A DNA stretch of 64,000 bases from the NCBI RefSeq assembly GCF_937425535.1, contig NZ_OW485601.1, positions 2,897,501 through 2,961,500 of the forward strand, written 5' to 3'. The notes below the pieces were generated by a model. It was not told the origin of the DNA and searched no databases. It was given only the letters and a program-made list of their open reading frames with translations. Positions 1-12,569 of this stretch are shown here, one piece after another; positions within the stretch are counted from its first letter, which is position 1; each line of letters opens with the position of its first letter. Both the position numbers and the translations under genes were made by a program. Source of the stretch: Rhodovastum atsumiense. Its GTDB lineage: Bacteria; Pseudomonadota; Alphaproteobacteria; Acetobacterales; Acetobacteraceae.

Positions 1-2
1 CC

Positions 3-527
3 ACCGAGATGCTGCGCCAGGTGGAGGAAGGGAGCCTGGATGCGGCGCTGGTGACGTTGCCGGCGCCGATCTCCCGGGCGCTCTGCACGACGGTGGTGGC
101 GACCGACCCGTTGCTGGCGCTGCTGCCGCGTGACCTGGTGCCGCCGGGCCGGGCGGCGCTCTCGGCGACCGAGCTGCTGGGGCTGCCGCTGATCCTTTAT
201 GAGCCGGGCGGCAGCACGCGCGCGATCATCGATGGCTGGTTCCGCCGCGCCGGGCAGGTGCCGCAGCCGGTGATGGAACTGGGCAGCATCGAGGCGATCA
301 AGGTGCTGGTGGGCAACGGAAGCGGCGGTTCGGTGGTGCCGGCGCTGGCCCTGGCCGGCGCGGCGGGCGAGGTGCCGGGGGCGGTCGCCTGCCCGCTGTC
401 GCCGCCGCTGTCGCGCCGGCTGGCCATCGTGCTGCGGCGGGAAAAGGTGCTGGACCGGGTGTTGCGGGCCTTGCTGTCCGGCTTGCAGGCCCATGCCGGG
501 GCAGGGGCGGCGCCGTCGCTTTCGTGA
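3..527 (+). CDS. LysR-family transcriptional regulator, C-terminal part (5' truncated by window)
   Basis: The frame is open from the window edge to the TGA at 525-527, giving about 174 residues. They match the second half of a LysR co-inducer (periplasmic-binding-like) domain: an aspartate/alanine-rich entry (GSLDAALVTLP), a LIL-YEPGGSTR segment typical of the ligand cleft, and IEAIKVLVGNGSGGSVVPALA, the usual hinge-return helix. The N-terminal winged helix lies outside the window, so the regulon cannot be inferred. The gene ends 125 bp before truB and replaces the rbfA that often precedes truB in proteobacteria. Family assignment is firm; function is unknown. Confidence 0.8.
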   Translation, partial: TEMLRQVEEGSLDAALVTLPAPISRALCTTVVATDPLLALLPRDLVPPGRAALSATELLGLPLILYEPGGSTRAIIDGWFRRAGQVPQPVMELGSIEAIKVLVGNGSGGSVVPALALAGAAGEVPGAVACPLSPPLSRRLAIVLRREKVLDRVLRALLSGLQAHAGAGAAPSLS

Positions 528-652
528 TGCCCTGGGCTGCGCTGGCCGGGCGGGCGCCGGGCCTTCCCGGCCTTGTTTTCGCATCCCCGCCGTGGTCTAT
601 GCGCCGCCTTTCCCGCCCCCGCCCTTTTTTTCTGTTCCTGTACAAGAGCCGC

Positions 653-1579
653 ATGCGCCATCGTAAGCAACGCGGCCGTCCCCTGGACGGCTGGCTGATC
701 ATCGACAAGCCCCAGGGCCTCACCAGCACCGATGTGGTGAACCGGTTGAAGCGCTGGTTCGACGCCCAGAAATGCGGCCATGGTGGCACGCTCGACCCGC
801 TCGCCACCGGACTCCTGCCGATCGCCTTCGGGGCCGCCACCAAGACCGTGCCCTATGTCATGGACGGCACCAAGCTGTACCGTTTCACCCTGCGCTTCGG
901 CGAGGCGCGCGACACCGACGATGCCGACGGGCAGGTGATCGAGACCTCCGAAGCGCGGCCGACCGACGAGCAGATCCGCGCCGCCCTGCCGGCCCTGACC
1001 GGCGACATCATGCAGGTGCCCCCGGTCTTCTCGGCGGTGAAGGTCGCCGGCGAGCGCGCCTATGACCTCTCGCGCGCCGGTGCCCCGCCGGTGCTCGATC
1101 CGCGTCCGGCCCGCGTCGATCGCTTCGAGCTGATCGAGCGGGTGGATGCCGATACGGCGGTGTTCGAGGTGCAGTCGGGCAAGGGCGTCTACATGCGCAG
1201 CCTCGCCCGCGACCTGGCGCGGGCCTGCGGCACCGTGGGCCACATCGCTGCCCTGCGCCGGCTGCGTGTCGGCCCCTTCACCGAGGCGCAGGCAATTCCT
1301 CTGGACAAGCTCGCGCCCACGGAGGATACCCCGCGCGCTTCTCCGGACCTCTTGCTTCCGGTCGCGACCGCGCTGGCCGACATCCCGGCGCTGGCCCTGA
1401 CCGAGGCGGAGGCCTTCGGCCTGTCGAACGGCCAGGCGATCAGCCTGGTCACGCTGATGGGACGCATTCCAGGGGCGGCCGATCCCGATGGGGGTCTGGC
1501 CCGTGCCATGGCGGGGAGCCGCGTGATCGGGCTGTGCCGGCTGGAAGATGGCTGGCTCAGGCCCGAACGGCTGCTCTGA
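653..1579 (+). CDS. truB: tRNA pseudouridine(55) synthase TruB
   Basis: Converts U55 to pseudouridine in the T-loop of most tRNAs. The 308-residue product carries the family core [14 protein letters not shown] near the N-terminus and [17 protein letters not shown] with catalytic Asp48; the [13 protein letters not shown]-type motif appears here as [21 protein letters not shown]-like tail follows. The ATG at 653 is preferred because upstream in-frame ATGs (524, 527) add a low-complexity stretch that does not resemble TruB. It lies 44 bp upstream of rpsO, in the conserved truB-rpsO-pnp order, so cotranscription is likely. Confidence 0.95.
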   Translation: MRHRKQRGRPLDGWLIIDKPQGLTSTDVVNRLKRWFDAQKCGHGGTLDPLATGLLPIAFGAATKTVPYVMDGTKLYRFTLRFGEARDTDDADGQVIETSEARPTDEQIRAALPALTGDIMQVPPVFSAVKVAGERAYDLSRAGAPPVLDPRPARVDRFELIERVDADTAVFEVQSGKGVYMRSLARDLARACGTVGHIAALRRLRVGPFTEAQAIPLDKLAPTEDTPRASPDLLLPVATALADIPALALTEAEAFGLSNGQAISLVTLMGRIPGAADPDGGLARAMAGSRVIGLCRLEDGWLRPERLL

Positions 1580-1623
1580 GCCGCGCGCGTCGCAGCAACC
1601 TCATTCATTCATGGAGTAAGCCG

Positions 1624-1893
1624 ATGTCGATCACAGCCGAGCGCCGCACGGCGCTGATTTCCGATTACGCCACCGTGCAGGGCGATACCGGCAGCCCCGA
1701 GGTCCAGGTGGCGCTGCTCACCGAGCGGATCAGCAACCTCACCGAGCATCTCAAGACGCATGCGAAGGACTTCCACAGCCGCCGCGGCCTGCTGATGCTG
1801 GTCGGGCGCCGCCGTCGCCTGCTCGACTATCTGCGCAAGAAGGACCACTCGCGGTACGAGGCGCTGATCGGCCGGCTCAACCTGCGCCGCTGA
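1624..1893 (+). CDS. rpsO: 30S ribosomal protein S15
   Basis: Primary-binding 30S protein that contacts 16S rRNA helices 20-22 and bridges to the 50S subunit. The 89-residue length is exactly the usual bacterial size. It contains the family signature [36 protein letters not shown]. The ATG at 1624 is preceded by a GGAG ribosome-binding site (about 1613). It sits between truB and pnp as in most proteobacteria. In relatives S15 represses its own translation through a leader structure; the 44 bp leader here is too short to judge that by eye. Confidence 0.97.
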   Translation: MSITAERRTALISDYATVQGDTGSPEVQVALLTERISNLTEHLKTHAKDFHSRRGLLMLVGRRRRLLDYLRKKDHSRYEALIGRLNLRR

Positions 1894-2232
1894 CCGGCAA
1901 AATCATGGTCTTGCCGGCGCTTCCGCCTATATAAGGGGCGCCGGCGCTTCCCCCGCGCCATGGTGGCCGGGGGAGCTCCACCCCGGGGGATTGGCCCCCG
2001 GACGCCGCGGCTGCGGCGGTGCAACAGACGGCCGATCCGGCAGCCTCCGCTTCGGGAGCCGCGACGGCGTTTCCGGCCACATGGATCGTGGGCGTTCTGG
2101 CGTCCACCCGCGGCTGCAAGCCATTCCCGCAGTCCGCCTCCATGCCGCCCGAGGCGCCGTACCCCGCCGGAGTCAACGGATCGTTCCCGTGCTGCCACCC
2201 GTCCGGCCGGCACGAAAGGGAACGACGAGACG
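1894..2232 (+). promoter_or_regulatory. Structured rpsO-pnp intergenic leader
   Basis: 339 bp without a credible gene, very GC-rich and rich in self-complementary segments. One clear stem is CCGGGGG (1983-1989) with CCCCCGG (1995-2001) around ATTGG; GGTGG/CCACC pairing flanks it on the 5' side. In E. coli the equivalent leader holds an RNase III-cut hairpin through which PNPase autoregulates. That role here is inference by position only. A TATATAA element at about 1928 has no convincing -35 partner. Confidence 0.4.
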
Positions 2233-4437
2233 ATGTTCAATTACTACCGCAAGGAGCTTGACTGGGGTGGCCGCAAGCTGGTCCTCGAGACCGGCAAGGT
2301 CGCGCGTCAGGCCGACGGCGCGGTGATGGTGAGCTACGGCGACACCATCGTTCTGTGTACGGCGGTGGGCATGCGTACGCCCAAGCCGGGCCAGGATTTC
2401 TTCCCCCTGACCGTGAACTACCAGGAGAAGGCCTTCGCCGCGGGCAAGATCCCGGGCGGCTTCTTCAAGCGCGAGGGCCGGCCCTCGGAGATGGAGACGC
2501 TGAAGTCGCGCCTGATCGACCGGCCGATCCGCCCGCTGTTCCCGGAGGGCTTCAAGAACGAGGTCCAGGTCATCGCCACCGTGCTCAGCCATGACCTGGA
2601 AAACGATCCCGACATCGTCGCCATGGTCGGCTGCTCGGCCGCGCTGACGCTGTCCGGCATTCCGTTCTTCGGCCCGGTGGGCGCCGCCCGCGTCGGCTAC
2701 GTCGACGGCCAGTACGTGCTCAACCCGACCGCCGATCAGATGAAGAAGACCACGCTCGAGCTGGTGGTGGCCGGCACCACCGAGGGCGTGCTGATGGTCG
2801 AATCCGAGGCGGATGAGCTGACCGAGGAGACGATGCTCGGCGCCGTGACCTTCGGGCACGCGGCGTTCCAGCCGGTGATCCAGGCGATCATCGAGCTGGC
2901 CGAGGTGGCCGCCAAGGAGCCCTGGCCGCTGCCGGAGGAGAGCGAGGAGCAGAAGACCCTGCGCGCCCGCGTCGACAGCCTGGCCCGTGCCGGCCTGGCC
3001 GATGCCTATCGCGAGCCGCAGAAGCAGGTCCGCCACGAGAAGATCGACGCGGTCCGCAAGGCCGCCGCCGAGGCGCTGGCGGCCGAGGGGCTCGATGTCG
3101 AGAAGGCCAAGGGCCTGTTCAAGGACCTCGAGGCCGACATCGTCCGCAACGCCATCCTCGACACCGGCCTGCGCATCGACGGCCGCGACACGAAGACCGT
3201 GCGCCCGATCGTGGCCGAGGTCGGCGTGCTGCCGCGCGCGCATGGCAGCGCCCTGTTCACCCGCGGCGAGACGCAGGCCTTCGTGGTGGCGACGCTCGGC
3301 ACGGCGCAGGACGAGCAGGTGATCGACGCGCTCGAGGGCGAGTACCGCGAGCACTTCATGCTTCACTACAACTTCCCGCCGTACTCCGTTGGTGAAACGG
3401 GCCGTCTCGGCAGCCCGGGCCGGCGCGAGATCGGCCATGGCAAGCTGGCCTGGCGCGCCGTGCATCCGTTGCTTCCGGAGAAGGAGAAGTTCCCGTATAC
3501 CTTGCGGGTGGTTTCCGAGATCACCGAGAGCAACGGGTCTTCCTCGATGGCGACGGTGTGCGGCACTTCGCTCGCGCTGATGGATGCCGGCGTGCCGCTG
3601 AAGAGCCCGGTGGCGGGCATCGCCATGGGGCTGATCAAGGAAGATCGCGGCTACGCCGTGCTCACCGACATCCTCGGCGACGAGGACCATCTCGGCGACA
3701 TGGACTTCAAGGTGGCCGGCACCGAGCGTGGCGTCACCAGCCTGCAGATGGACATCAAGATCACCTCGATCACGCCGGAGATCATGCAGGTGGCGCTCGG
3801 CCAGGCGCGTGACGGCCGGCTGCACATCCTGGGCGAGATGGCCAAGGCGTTGACCGGGGCGCGCACCGACGTCGCCGCGACCGCGCCGCGGATCACCGTG
3901 ATCAACATCCCCAAGGAGAAGATCCGCGACGTGATCGGCACCGGCGGCAAGGTGATCCGCGAGATCGTCGAGCAGACCGGCGCCAAGATCGACATCGAGG
4001 ACGACGGCACCATCAAGATCGCCGCCACCGACATGACCAAGACCCAGGCGGCGATCGACTGGATCCGCGGCATCGTCGCCGAGCCCGAAATCGGCGTGAT
4101 CTACACCGGCAAGGTGGTCAAGACCGCCGAGTTCGGCGCTTTCGTGAACTTCCTCGGCTCCCGCGACGGGCTGGTTCACATCAGCGAGCTGGCGCAGGGC
4201 CGGGTCGCCAAGACCAGCGACGTGGTCAATGTCGGTGACAGCGTGAAAGTGAAGGTGCTGGGCTTCGACGACCGCGGCAAGGTGAAGTTGTCCATGCGCG
4301 TGGTTGACCAGGCCACCGGCGAGGACATCAGCGAGAAGGTCGGACCGAAGGGCGGCCGCAACGAGCGCGGCGGGCGCGGCGGCCAGGGGCCGGACGGAGA
4401 GGCCACGAACGGGTCGTCCGACGCCGCGGCCGAGTGA
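2233..4437 (+). CDS. pnp: Polyribonucleotide nucleotidyltransferase (PNPase)
   Basis: 3'-5' phosphorolytic exoribonuclease of the RNA degradosome. The 734-residue protein has two RNase PH domains (about 10-215 and 325-540; the second carries [14 protein letters not shown] and the SSSMATVCG segment), a helical linker, a KH domain ([16 protein letters not shown] near 555-615) and an S1 domain ([27 protein letters not shown] near 622-690). It ends in a Gly/Arg/Asn-rich tail, often the docking part in alphaproteobacteria. The ATG at 2233 matches the family start [14 protein letters not shown]; a longer in-frame extension is low-complexity leader. Start and function are secure. Confidence 0.97.
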   Translation: MFNYYRKELDWGGRKLVLETGKVARQADGAVMVSYGDTIVLCTAVGMRTPKPGQDFFPLTVNYQEKAFAAGKIPGGFFKREGRPSEMETLKSRLIDRPIRPLFPEGFKNEVQVIATVLSHDLENDPDIVAMVGCSAALTLSGIPFFGPVGAARVGYVDGQYVLNPTADQMKKTTLELVVAGTTEGVLMVESEADELTEETMLGAVTFGHAAFQPVIQAIIELAEVAAKEPWPLPEESEEQKTLRARVDSLARAGLADAYREPQKQVRHEKIDAVRKAAAEALAAEGLDVEKAKGLFKDLEADIVRNAILDTGLRIDGRDTKTVRPIVAEVGVLPRAHGSALFTRGETQAFVVATLGTAQDEQVIDALEGEYREHFMLHYNFPPYSVGETGRLGSPGRREIGHGKLAWRAVHPLLPEKEKFPYTLRVVSEITESNGSSSMATVCGTSLALMDAGVPLKSPVAGIAMGLIKEDRGYAVLTDILGDEDHLGDMDFKVAGTERGVTSLQMDIKITSITPEIMQVALGQARDGRLHILGEMAKALTGARTDVAATAPRITVINIPKEKIRDVIGTGGKVIREIVEQTGAKIDIEDDGTIKIAATDMTKTQAAIDWIRGIVAEPEIGVIYTGKVVKTAEFGAFVNFLGSRDGLVHISELAQGRVAKTSDVVNVGDSVKVKVLGFDDRGKVKLSMRVVDQATGEDISEKVGPKGGRNERGGRGGQGPDGEATNGSSDAAAE

Positions 4438-4458
4438 CCAAAAAAGAAGGAGTCGTTT

Positions 4459-4488
4459 CCGCTTTCGGGACCTTGATCCCGAAGGCGG
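4459..4488 (+). terminator. Stem-loop downstream of pnp, terminator-like without T-tract
   Basis: CCGCTTTCGGGA (4459-4470) pairs with TCCCGAAGGCGG (4477-4488), 12 bp with one G-T wobble, around the loop CCTTGA. An outer CGTTTCC (4454-4460) could alternatively pair with GGAAACG (4505-4511). No T-run follows, so it may protect the pnp 3' end or act as an attenuator rather than a classic terminator. Confidence 0.4.
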
Positions 4489-4554
4489 GACGGGCTTCGA
4501 TGAAGGAAACGTGACAGTCGCCCCCCGGAAGGCGCGGGTCGTCAGGAGCAGGCC

Positions 4555-5967
4555 ATGAAGGTGATCAACCCGATCCGAATGGGGGGCGTCGAGGTCCTGC
4601 CCATCGTCGAAGGCGGCAAAGGGGTGGCGATCTCGAACGGCGTCACCGCGGGCCTTTGGGCGGCCGGCGGCGGGGCCGGTACGATCAGCGCCGTCAATGC
4701 GGACAGCTATGACGCCGACGGCAATATCCTCGAGCAGATCTATCGCGGCCGCACCCGCCGCGAGCGCCACGACGAACTGGTGGCCTACGGCATCGCCGGC
4801 GGCATCGCCCAGGCGCAGCGCGCGCACGAGATCGCCGGTGGGCGCGGGCGCATCCACGCCAACGTGCTGTGGGAGATGGGCGGCGCCGAGCGGGTGATCA
4901 CCGGCGTGCTGGAAGGCGCCAAGGGCCTGATCAACGGCATCACCTGTGGTGCCGGCATGCCCTATCGCCTCGCCGAGATCGCCGCGCGCTTCAACGTCCA
5001 TTATTACCCGATCGTTTCCTCGGCCCGCGCCTTCGGGGCGCTGTGGAAGCGCGCCTACCATAAGGCCGCCTCCCTGCTCGGCGGCGTGGTCTACGAGGAT
5101 CCCTGGCTCGCCGGCGGCCATAACGGCCTGTCCAACAGCGAGAACCCGGAAAAGCCCGAGGACCCGTTCCCCCGCGTGCTGGCGCTGCGCAAGCTGATGC
5201 GCGAGTTCGGGCTCGGCGACACCCCGATCATCATGGCTGGCGGCGTGTGGTGGCTGGAAGACTGGGAGGACTGGATCGACAACCCCGATCTGGGCCCGAT
5301 CGCCTTCCAGTTCGGCACCCGTCCGTTGCTGACCCAGGAAAGCCCGATCGGCAATGCCTGGAAGCAACGTCTGCTGAAGCTGAAGGCCGGCGACGTCTTC
5401 CTCAACCGCTTCAGCCCGACCGGCTTCTATTCCTCGGCGCTCAACAACAGCTTCATCCAGGAACTGCGCGAGCGCAACGAGCGGCAGGTGGCCTATTCGG
5501 CCGAGCCGGTCGGCGAGCACGTCGCCGAGTACGGCGTCGGCCCGCGCAAGCGGCCGACCTACCTGACCCAGGTCGATCTCGAGCGCGTCCACGGCTGGGA
5601 AGCCGAGGGCTTCACCGAGGCGCTGCGCACGCCGGATTCCACGCTGATCTTCGTGACCCCGGAAAAGGCGCGCGAGATCATCGAGGACCAGGTGGCCTGC
5701 ATGGGCTGCCTGAGCCAGTGCCGCTTCTCCAACTGGTCGCAGCACGAGCCTGATTTCAGCAACGGCAAGAAGGCGGATCCGCGCAGCTTCTGCATCCAGA
5801 AGACGCTGCAGGCCGTCGCCCATGACGCCGACAAGGAAGACGTGGTCGAGAACAATCTGGTGTTCAGTGGCCACAACGCCTTCCGCTTTGCCTCCGACCC
5901 GTTCTACAGCAACGGCTTCATCCCGACGGTGCGGCAGTTGGTGGAACGCATCCTGACCGGCCGGTAA
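4555..5967 (+). CDS. Nitronate monooxygenase-like (NPD family) FMN flavoprotein with C-terminal Cys cluster
   Basis: The first ~340 residues resemble the NPD/2-nitropropane dioxygenase TIM barrel that binds FMN: AISNGVTAGLWAAGGGAGTIS at the N-terminus, INGITCGAGMPYRL, YYPIVSSARAF, and a phosphate-binding PIIMAGGVWW segment. Family members are usually about 320-370 residues; this one has 470. The extra C-terminal part holds C382-x2-C385-x3-C389-x23-C413, spaced like a 4Fe-4S ligand set in old-yellow-enzyme relatives. The ATG at 4555 follows AGGAG. The substrate is not predictable; the FMN barrel is likely, the iron-sulfur cluster is inference. Confidence 0.75.
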   Translation: MKVINPIRMGGVEVLPIVEGGKGVAISNGVTAGLWAAGGGAGTISAVNADSYDADGNILEQIYRGRTRRERHDELVAYGIAGGIAQAQRAHEIAGGRGRIHANVLWEMGGAERVITGVLEGAKGLINGITCGAGMPYRLAEIAARFNVHYYPIVSSARAFGALWKRAYHKAASLLGGVVYEDPWLAGGHNGLSNSENPEKPEDPFPRVLALRKLMREFGLGDTPIIMAGGVWWLEDWEDWIDNPDLGPIAFQFGTRPLLTQESPIGNAWKQRLLKLKAGDVFLNRFSPTGFYSSALNNSFIQELRERNERQVAYSAEPVGEHVAEYGVGPRKRPTYLTQVDLERVHGWEAEGFTEALRTPDSTLIFVTPEKAREIIEDQVACMGCLSQCRFSNWSQHEPDFSNGKKADPRSFCIQKTLQAVAHDADKEDVVENNLVFSGHNAFRFASDPFYSNGFIPTVRQLVERILTGR

Positions 5968-5974
5968 GCCCGCT

Positions 5975-6003
5975 CCCCCTCCGGTCCGTGCGACCGGAGG
6001 GGG
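5975..6003. terminator. Bidirectional terminator-like hairpin between convergent genes
   Basis: CCCCCTCCGGTC (5975-5986) and GACCGGAGGGGG (5992-6003) form a perfect 12-bp stem around CGTGC. It fills the 46-bp gap between the flavoprotein stop and the stop of the convergent sensor kinase. There is no T-run on either strand. Confidence 0.6.
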
Positions 6004-6013
6004 CCTGGCCGGC

Positions 6014-9475
<3,462 letters not shown>

Positions 9476-9568
9476 TGCGCCCGGGGAGCATTGTGCAGGC
9501 CGTGCCGGCAGGCATCTGCGCGCGATCGGCACTTCCTGGATGCGGCATCGGCATCCGTCAGCCAGATC

Positions 9569-9597
9569 ACGATAGGACAAGAGAGTGGTGACGTCAA
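9569..9597 (-). promoter_or_regulatory. Candidate sigma-70 promoter of the hybrid kinase
   Basis: On the minus strand TTGACG (-35, 9592-9597) and TATCGT (-10, 9569-9574) are separated by exactly 17 bp, about 87 bp ahead of the chosen ATG. The match is 5/6 plus 4/6; it is a by-eye prediction. Confidence 0.45.
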
Positions 9598-9785
9598 AAT
9601 TCTGTTTAAAAACGCCGACAAAAAGGCAGATCTTGGGAATATCTTGATAATATTTACCTGCGGGCAAGGCGCAGGAATGCGAAAAAGTATTGTCAAACCT
9701 TTACGGGAACTTTCCGGGTTCAAAAAATGCCCCGGCGGGCGATGCAACGTGATCGCCGCAGCCCGTTCCATCGGCGGGAAGGGTG

Positions 9786-9815
9786 AAAAAAGCGACCGCC
9801 CACGTGGGGCGGTCG
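9786..9815 (-). terminator. Rho-independent terminator of cstA-ybdD
   Basis: Read on the minus strand, CGACCGCCC/GGGCGGTCG (9-bp perfect arms at 9807-9815 and 9793-9801, 5-nt loop) is followed directly by a run of six T residues (9786-9791). It lies about 60 bp after the ybdD stop. Confidence 0.85.
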
Positions 9816-9873
9816 GATGGTCCTGGCCTGATGCCATGGTCGCCCTGCCCGGCAGGACAGGGCGACCGTTCCC

Positions 9874-10098
9874 TCAGCAGCAGCGCAGCCCGCCGCCGGT
9901 GCCGTAGCGCCGGGACTGCCGGTCGCGGAAGAATTCCTCCCGCGTCATGACCGGCAGGTCGGGATGCCGCGCCTGGCGATGCGCGACATAGGTGTCGTAG
10001 TCCGGCAGCCCGACCATCAGGTTGGCCGTTTCCTTCAGGCGGCGGCCGAACAGGCGGGCACTAGACCCCAGATCGCACAGGGCGCAGGGCAGGCTCAT
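9874..10098 (-). CDS. ybdD: YbdD/YjiX family small protein
   Basis: A 74-residue protein with the family core NLMVGLPDYDTYVAHRQARHPDLPVMTREEFFRDRQSRRYG and the terminal GGLRCC, nearly identical in layout to E. coli YbdD (65 residues). Its genes habitually follow the pyruvate/peptide transporter genes cstA and btsT, and the protein is thought to assist their activity. It overlaps the cstA 3' end by 38 bp; the ATG at 10098 is set by a perfect AAGGAGGT (10104-10111) lying inside cstA with 5-nt spacing. The start is therefore well supported despite the overlap. Confidence 0.92.
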   Translation of the reverse strand: MSLPCALCDLGSSARLFGRRLKETANLMVGLPDYDTYVAHRQARHPDLPVMTREEFFRDRQSRRYGTGGGLRCC

Positions 10099-12154
10099 AT
10101 CCGACCTCCTTGGCGGTCACCACCGGCGCGGCCAGCGCGCGGCGGATGCCCAGCACCCCGTAGACCAGCATGGAGACGACCACGACCATGAACATGGCGC
10201 ACATGGCCGCGTCCACATAGTCGTTGGTCACCACCCGCTGCATGTCGGCCAGCGACTTGGCCGGCGCCAGCACGCGGCCCTCGGCCAGCGCGTCGCCGAA
10301 GCGGCGGGCATGGGCGAGGAAGCCGATCGACGGGCTTTCGTGGAACAGCTTCTGCCAGCCCGCCGTCATGGTGCAGATAGTCAGCCATATCGTGGGCACG
10401 ATGGTCACCAGGGCGAAGATGTCCCGCTTCATGCGGAACAGCACCACGGTGCACAGCGTCAGCGCGATCGCCGCCAGCATCTGGTTGGAGATGCCGAACA
10501 GCGGCCACAGCGTGTTGATGCCGCCGAGCGGATCGACCACGCCCTGGTACAGGAAGTAGCCCCAGGCCGAGACCGCGAGCCCCGTCGCCACCAGATTGGC
10601 CAGCCAGGATTCGGTCTGGCGCATCGCCGGGATGGCGGTGCCGAGCAGGTCCTGGATCATGAAGCGGGCGACGCGGGTGCCGGCATCCACCGTGGTCAGG
10701 ATGAACAGCGCCTCGAACAGGATGGCGAAGTGATACCAGAACGCCATCATCGTCTGGCCGCCGATCACCCCGGAGAGGATGTGCGCCATGCCGACCGCGA
10801 GCGTCGGTGCGCCGCCGGCCCGCGAGAGGATGGTGGTTTCGCCGACATCCTTTGCAAGCTGGGTGAGCTGGTCGGGGGTGATGACGAAGCCCCAGCCGGA
10901 AATGGTCTGCGCCGCCTGGGCGGCGGTGGTGCCGATCAGGCCGGCCGGGCTGTTCATCGCGAAGTAGGCGCCGGGCTCGATCACGCAGGCGGCGATCAGC
11001 GCCATGATGGCGACGAAGCTTTCCATCAGCATGCCGCCATAGCCGATGAAGCGGATCTGTTCCTCGTTCTCGATGAGCTTCGGCGTGGTGCCGGAAGAGA
11101 TCAGCGAATGGAAGCCGGAGACGGCGCCGCAGGCGATGGTGATGAACAGGAACGGGAACAGCGAGCCGGAGAACACCGGGCCGGAGCCGTCGATGAAGCG
11201 GCTGACCCCCGGCATGCGCAGTTCCGGCATCACCACGACGATGCCGACCGCCAGCGCCAGGATGGTGCCGATCTTGAGGAAGGTCGAGAGATAGTCGCGC
11301 GGTGCCAGCAGCAGCCAAACCGGCAGCACCGAAGCGACGAAGCCGTAGCCGATCAGGATCAGCGCCAGGGCCTCGCCGCGATAGGTGAACAGGGCGGCGA
11401 GCTCGGGGGTTTCGGCCACGGTCTGGCCGAAGATGATCGCGGCCATCAGCAGCACGAAGCCGATGACGGACATCTCGGCGATGCGGCCCGGGCGGATGAA
11501 GCGGCTGTAGATCCCCATCAGGATGGCGATGGGAATGGTGGCGAACACCGTGAAGGTGCCCCACGGGCTGCCCGCGAGCGCCTTGACCACGATCAGCGCC
11601 AGCACGGCGAGCAGGATGATCATGATCATCAGCACGCCGAACATGGCGATCACGCCGGGGACGGTGCCCATCTCCGAACGGATCATGTCGCCAAGCGAAC
11701 GACCGTCGCGGCGGGTGGAGACGAACAGGACGATGCAGTCCTGCACCGCGCCCGCGAACACCACGCCCGCCAGGATCCACAGCGTGCCGGGCAGGTAGCC
11801 CATCTGCGCGGCCAGCACCGGCCCGACCAGCGGGCCCGCGCCGGCAATCGCCGCGAAGTGGTGGCCGAACACCACCCATTTGTTGGTCGGCACGAAGTCG
11901 AGTCCGTCATTGTGGCGGACCGCCGGTGTCGGACGCGATGCATCCAGCCGCAAAACGCGGCGGGCAATAAACAGACTATAGTAGCGATAGGCGGTCAGGT
12001 AGGTGCAGACCGCAGCCGTGACCAGCCAGACGGCGTTGATGGTTTCTCCCCTGTTCAGCGCAATAGTGCCCAGCGCAATGGCGCCGAGCAGCGCGATCAG
12101 GGGCCAGACGAGCCAGTTGACGGCGCCACCGGTGGCGCCCCGGCTTCCCGACAT
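10061..12154 (-). CDS. cstA: Carbon starvation protein A, pyruvate/peptide permease
   Basis: Polytopic inner-membrane carrier of 697 residues, like E. coli CstA (701), which imports pyruvate and peptides under carbon limitation. Recognisable family blocks are YYSLFIARRVLRLD, NKWVVFGHHFAAIAGAGPLVGPVLAAQMGYLPG, GAVQDCIVLFVSTRRDGRSLGDMI and SGFHSLISSGTTPKLIENEEQIRFIGYGGMLMES. The ATG at 12154 has GGGGAG 8 nt upstream; a longer in-frame start adds 19 residues without a ribosome-binding site. An 18-bp perfect palindrome (12122-12139) lies in the first dozen codons and could fold in the mRNA. It is transcribed with ybdD and is divergent from a LOG-family gene. Confidence 0.95.
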   Translation of the reverse strand: MSGSRGATGGAVNWLVWPLIALLGAIALGTIALNRGETINAVWLVTAAVCTYLTAYRYYSLFIARRVLRLDASRPTPAVRHNDGLDFVPTNKWVVFGHHFAAIAGAGPLVGPVLAAQMGYLPGTLWILAGVVFAGAVQDCIVLFVSTRRDGRSLGDMIRSEMGTVPGVIAMFGVLMIMIILLAVLALIVVKALAGSPWGTFTVFATIPIAILMGIYSRFIRPGRIAEMSVIGFVLLMAAIIFGQTVAETPELAALFTYRGEALALILIGYGFVASVLPVWLLLAPRDYLSTFLKIGTILALAVGIVVVMPELRMPGVSRFIDGSGPVFSGSLFPFLFITIACGAVSGFHSLISSGTTPKLIENEEQIRFIGYGGMLMESFVAIMALIAACVIEPGAYFAMNSPAGLIGTTAAQAAQTISGWGFVITPDQLTQLAKDVGETTILSRAGGAPTLAVGMAHILSGVIGGQTMMAFWYHFAILFEALFILTTVDAGTRVARFMIQDLLGTAIPAMRQTESWLANLVATGLAVSAWGYFLYQGVVDPLGGINTLWPLFGISNQMLAAIALTLCTVVLFRMKRDIFALVTIVPTIWLTICTMTAGWQKLFHESPSIGFLAHARRFGDALAEGRVLAPAKSLADMQRVVTNDYVDAAMCAMFMVVVVSMLVYGVLGIRRALAAPVVTAKEVGYEPALRPVRSGV

Positions 12155-12569
12155 TTTATTTCTCCCCGGCAGTCGGTGTCGCAAAGGATGATTGACACTC
12201 GGCGCTTTCAACGCAGCAAGTCAACATGGGACGCGCTTTTCGCTGCCCTGCTGCGCGTGCGCGCCGGGATCGCGGGGCGAGGCCAGAGAGGGGGGATATT
12301 TTTGTGCGACGCACAAAAATACTGTGTGGCCGGGCTGTTCTTGTCGCCGTGACCGGGGTGGATGGCAGGGGCGGGATTTGCGCAACCGATTATTTCGCTT
12401 TGGATCCTTTCGTCGTGCAAGGGGGATTCCGCCTCGGCGGGGCGCATGCGAGTTGACGCGGCCCCCCGCGCGGCGAGACTTTGGGGCTTCCCATCTGCAG
12501 GAGGCAGGATCATGCGCCAGGCGCGTTTCCGCGCTGACCCGATGGCCGTGGGGGCATAGGGAAACGACC
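12155..12569. other. Divergent intergenic region cstA / LOG-family gene
   Basis: 415 bp that must hold promoters for both directions. The main visible element is an 11-bp inverted repeat at 12297-12321. Frames running through it from upstream (for example from 12192) lack family similarity until 12570. No further gene is supported. Confidence 0.6.
12297..12321. promoter_or_regulatory. Candidate operator: 11-bp inverted repeat between cstA and LOG gene
   Basis: TATTTTTGTGC (12297-12307) and GCACAAAAATA (12311-12321) are perfect inverted arms around GAC. The AT-rich palindrome stands out in a GC-rich setting and lies about 145 bp upstream of cstA and 250 bp upstream of the divergent gene. The shape is that of a dimeric-regulator site; the regulator is not assigned. 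Confidence 0.55.

Larger units (their letters stand above)
9476..9873. other. Gene-free stretch between sensor kinase and ybdD
   Basis: 398 bp, noticeably AT-richer than the genes around it (9580-9720). It contains the kinase promoter candidate, a second TTGACA box at about 9690 on the minus strand without a good -10, and the terminator of the cstA-ybdD unit. No convincing small gene is seen. Confidence 0.6.

Noticed and set aside
2173-5874. 1233-residue open frame antisense to pnp and the flavoprotein
   Set aside because: It mirrors two well-recognised genes codon by codon (GC-rich third positions keep the opposite frame open) and is low-complexity His/Asp/Gly/Leu text with no family similarity.
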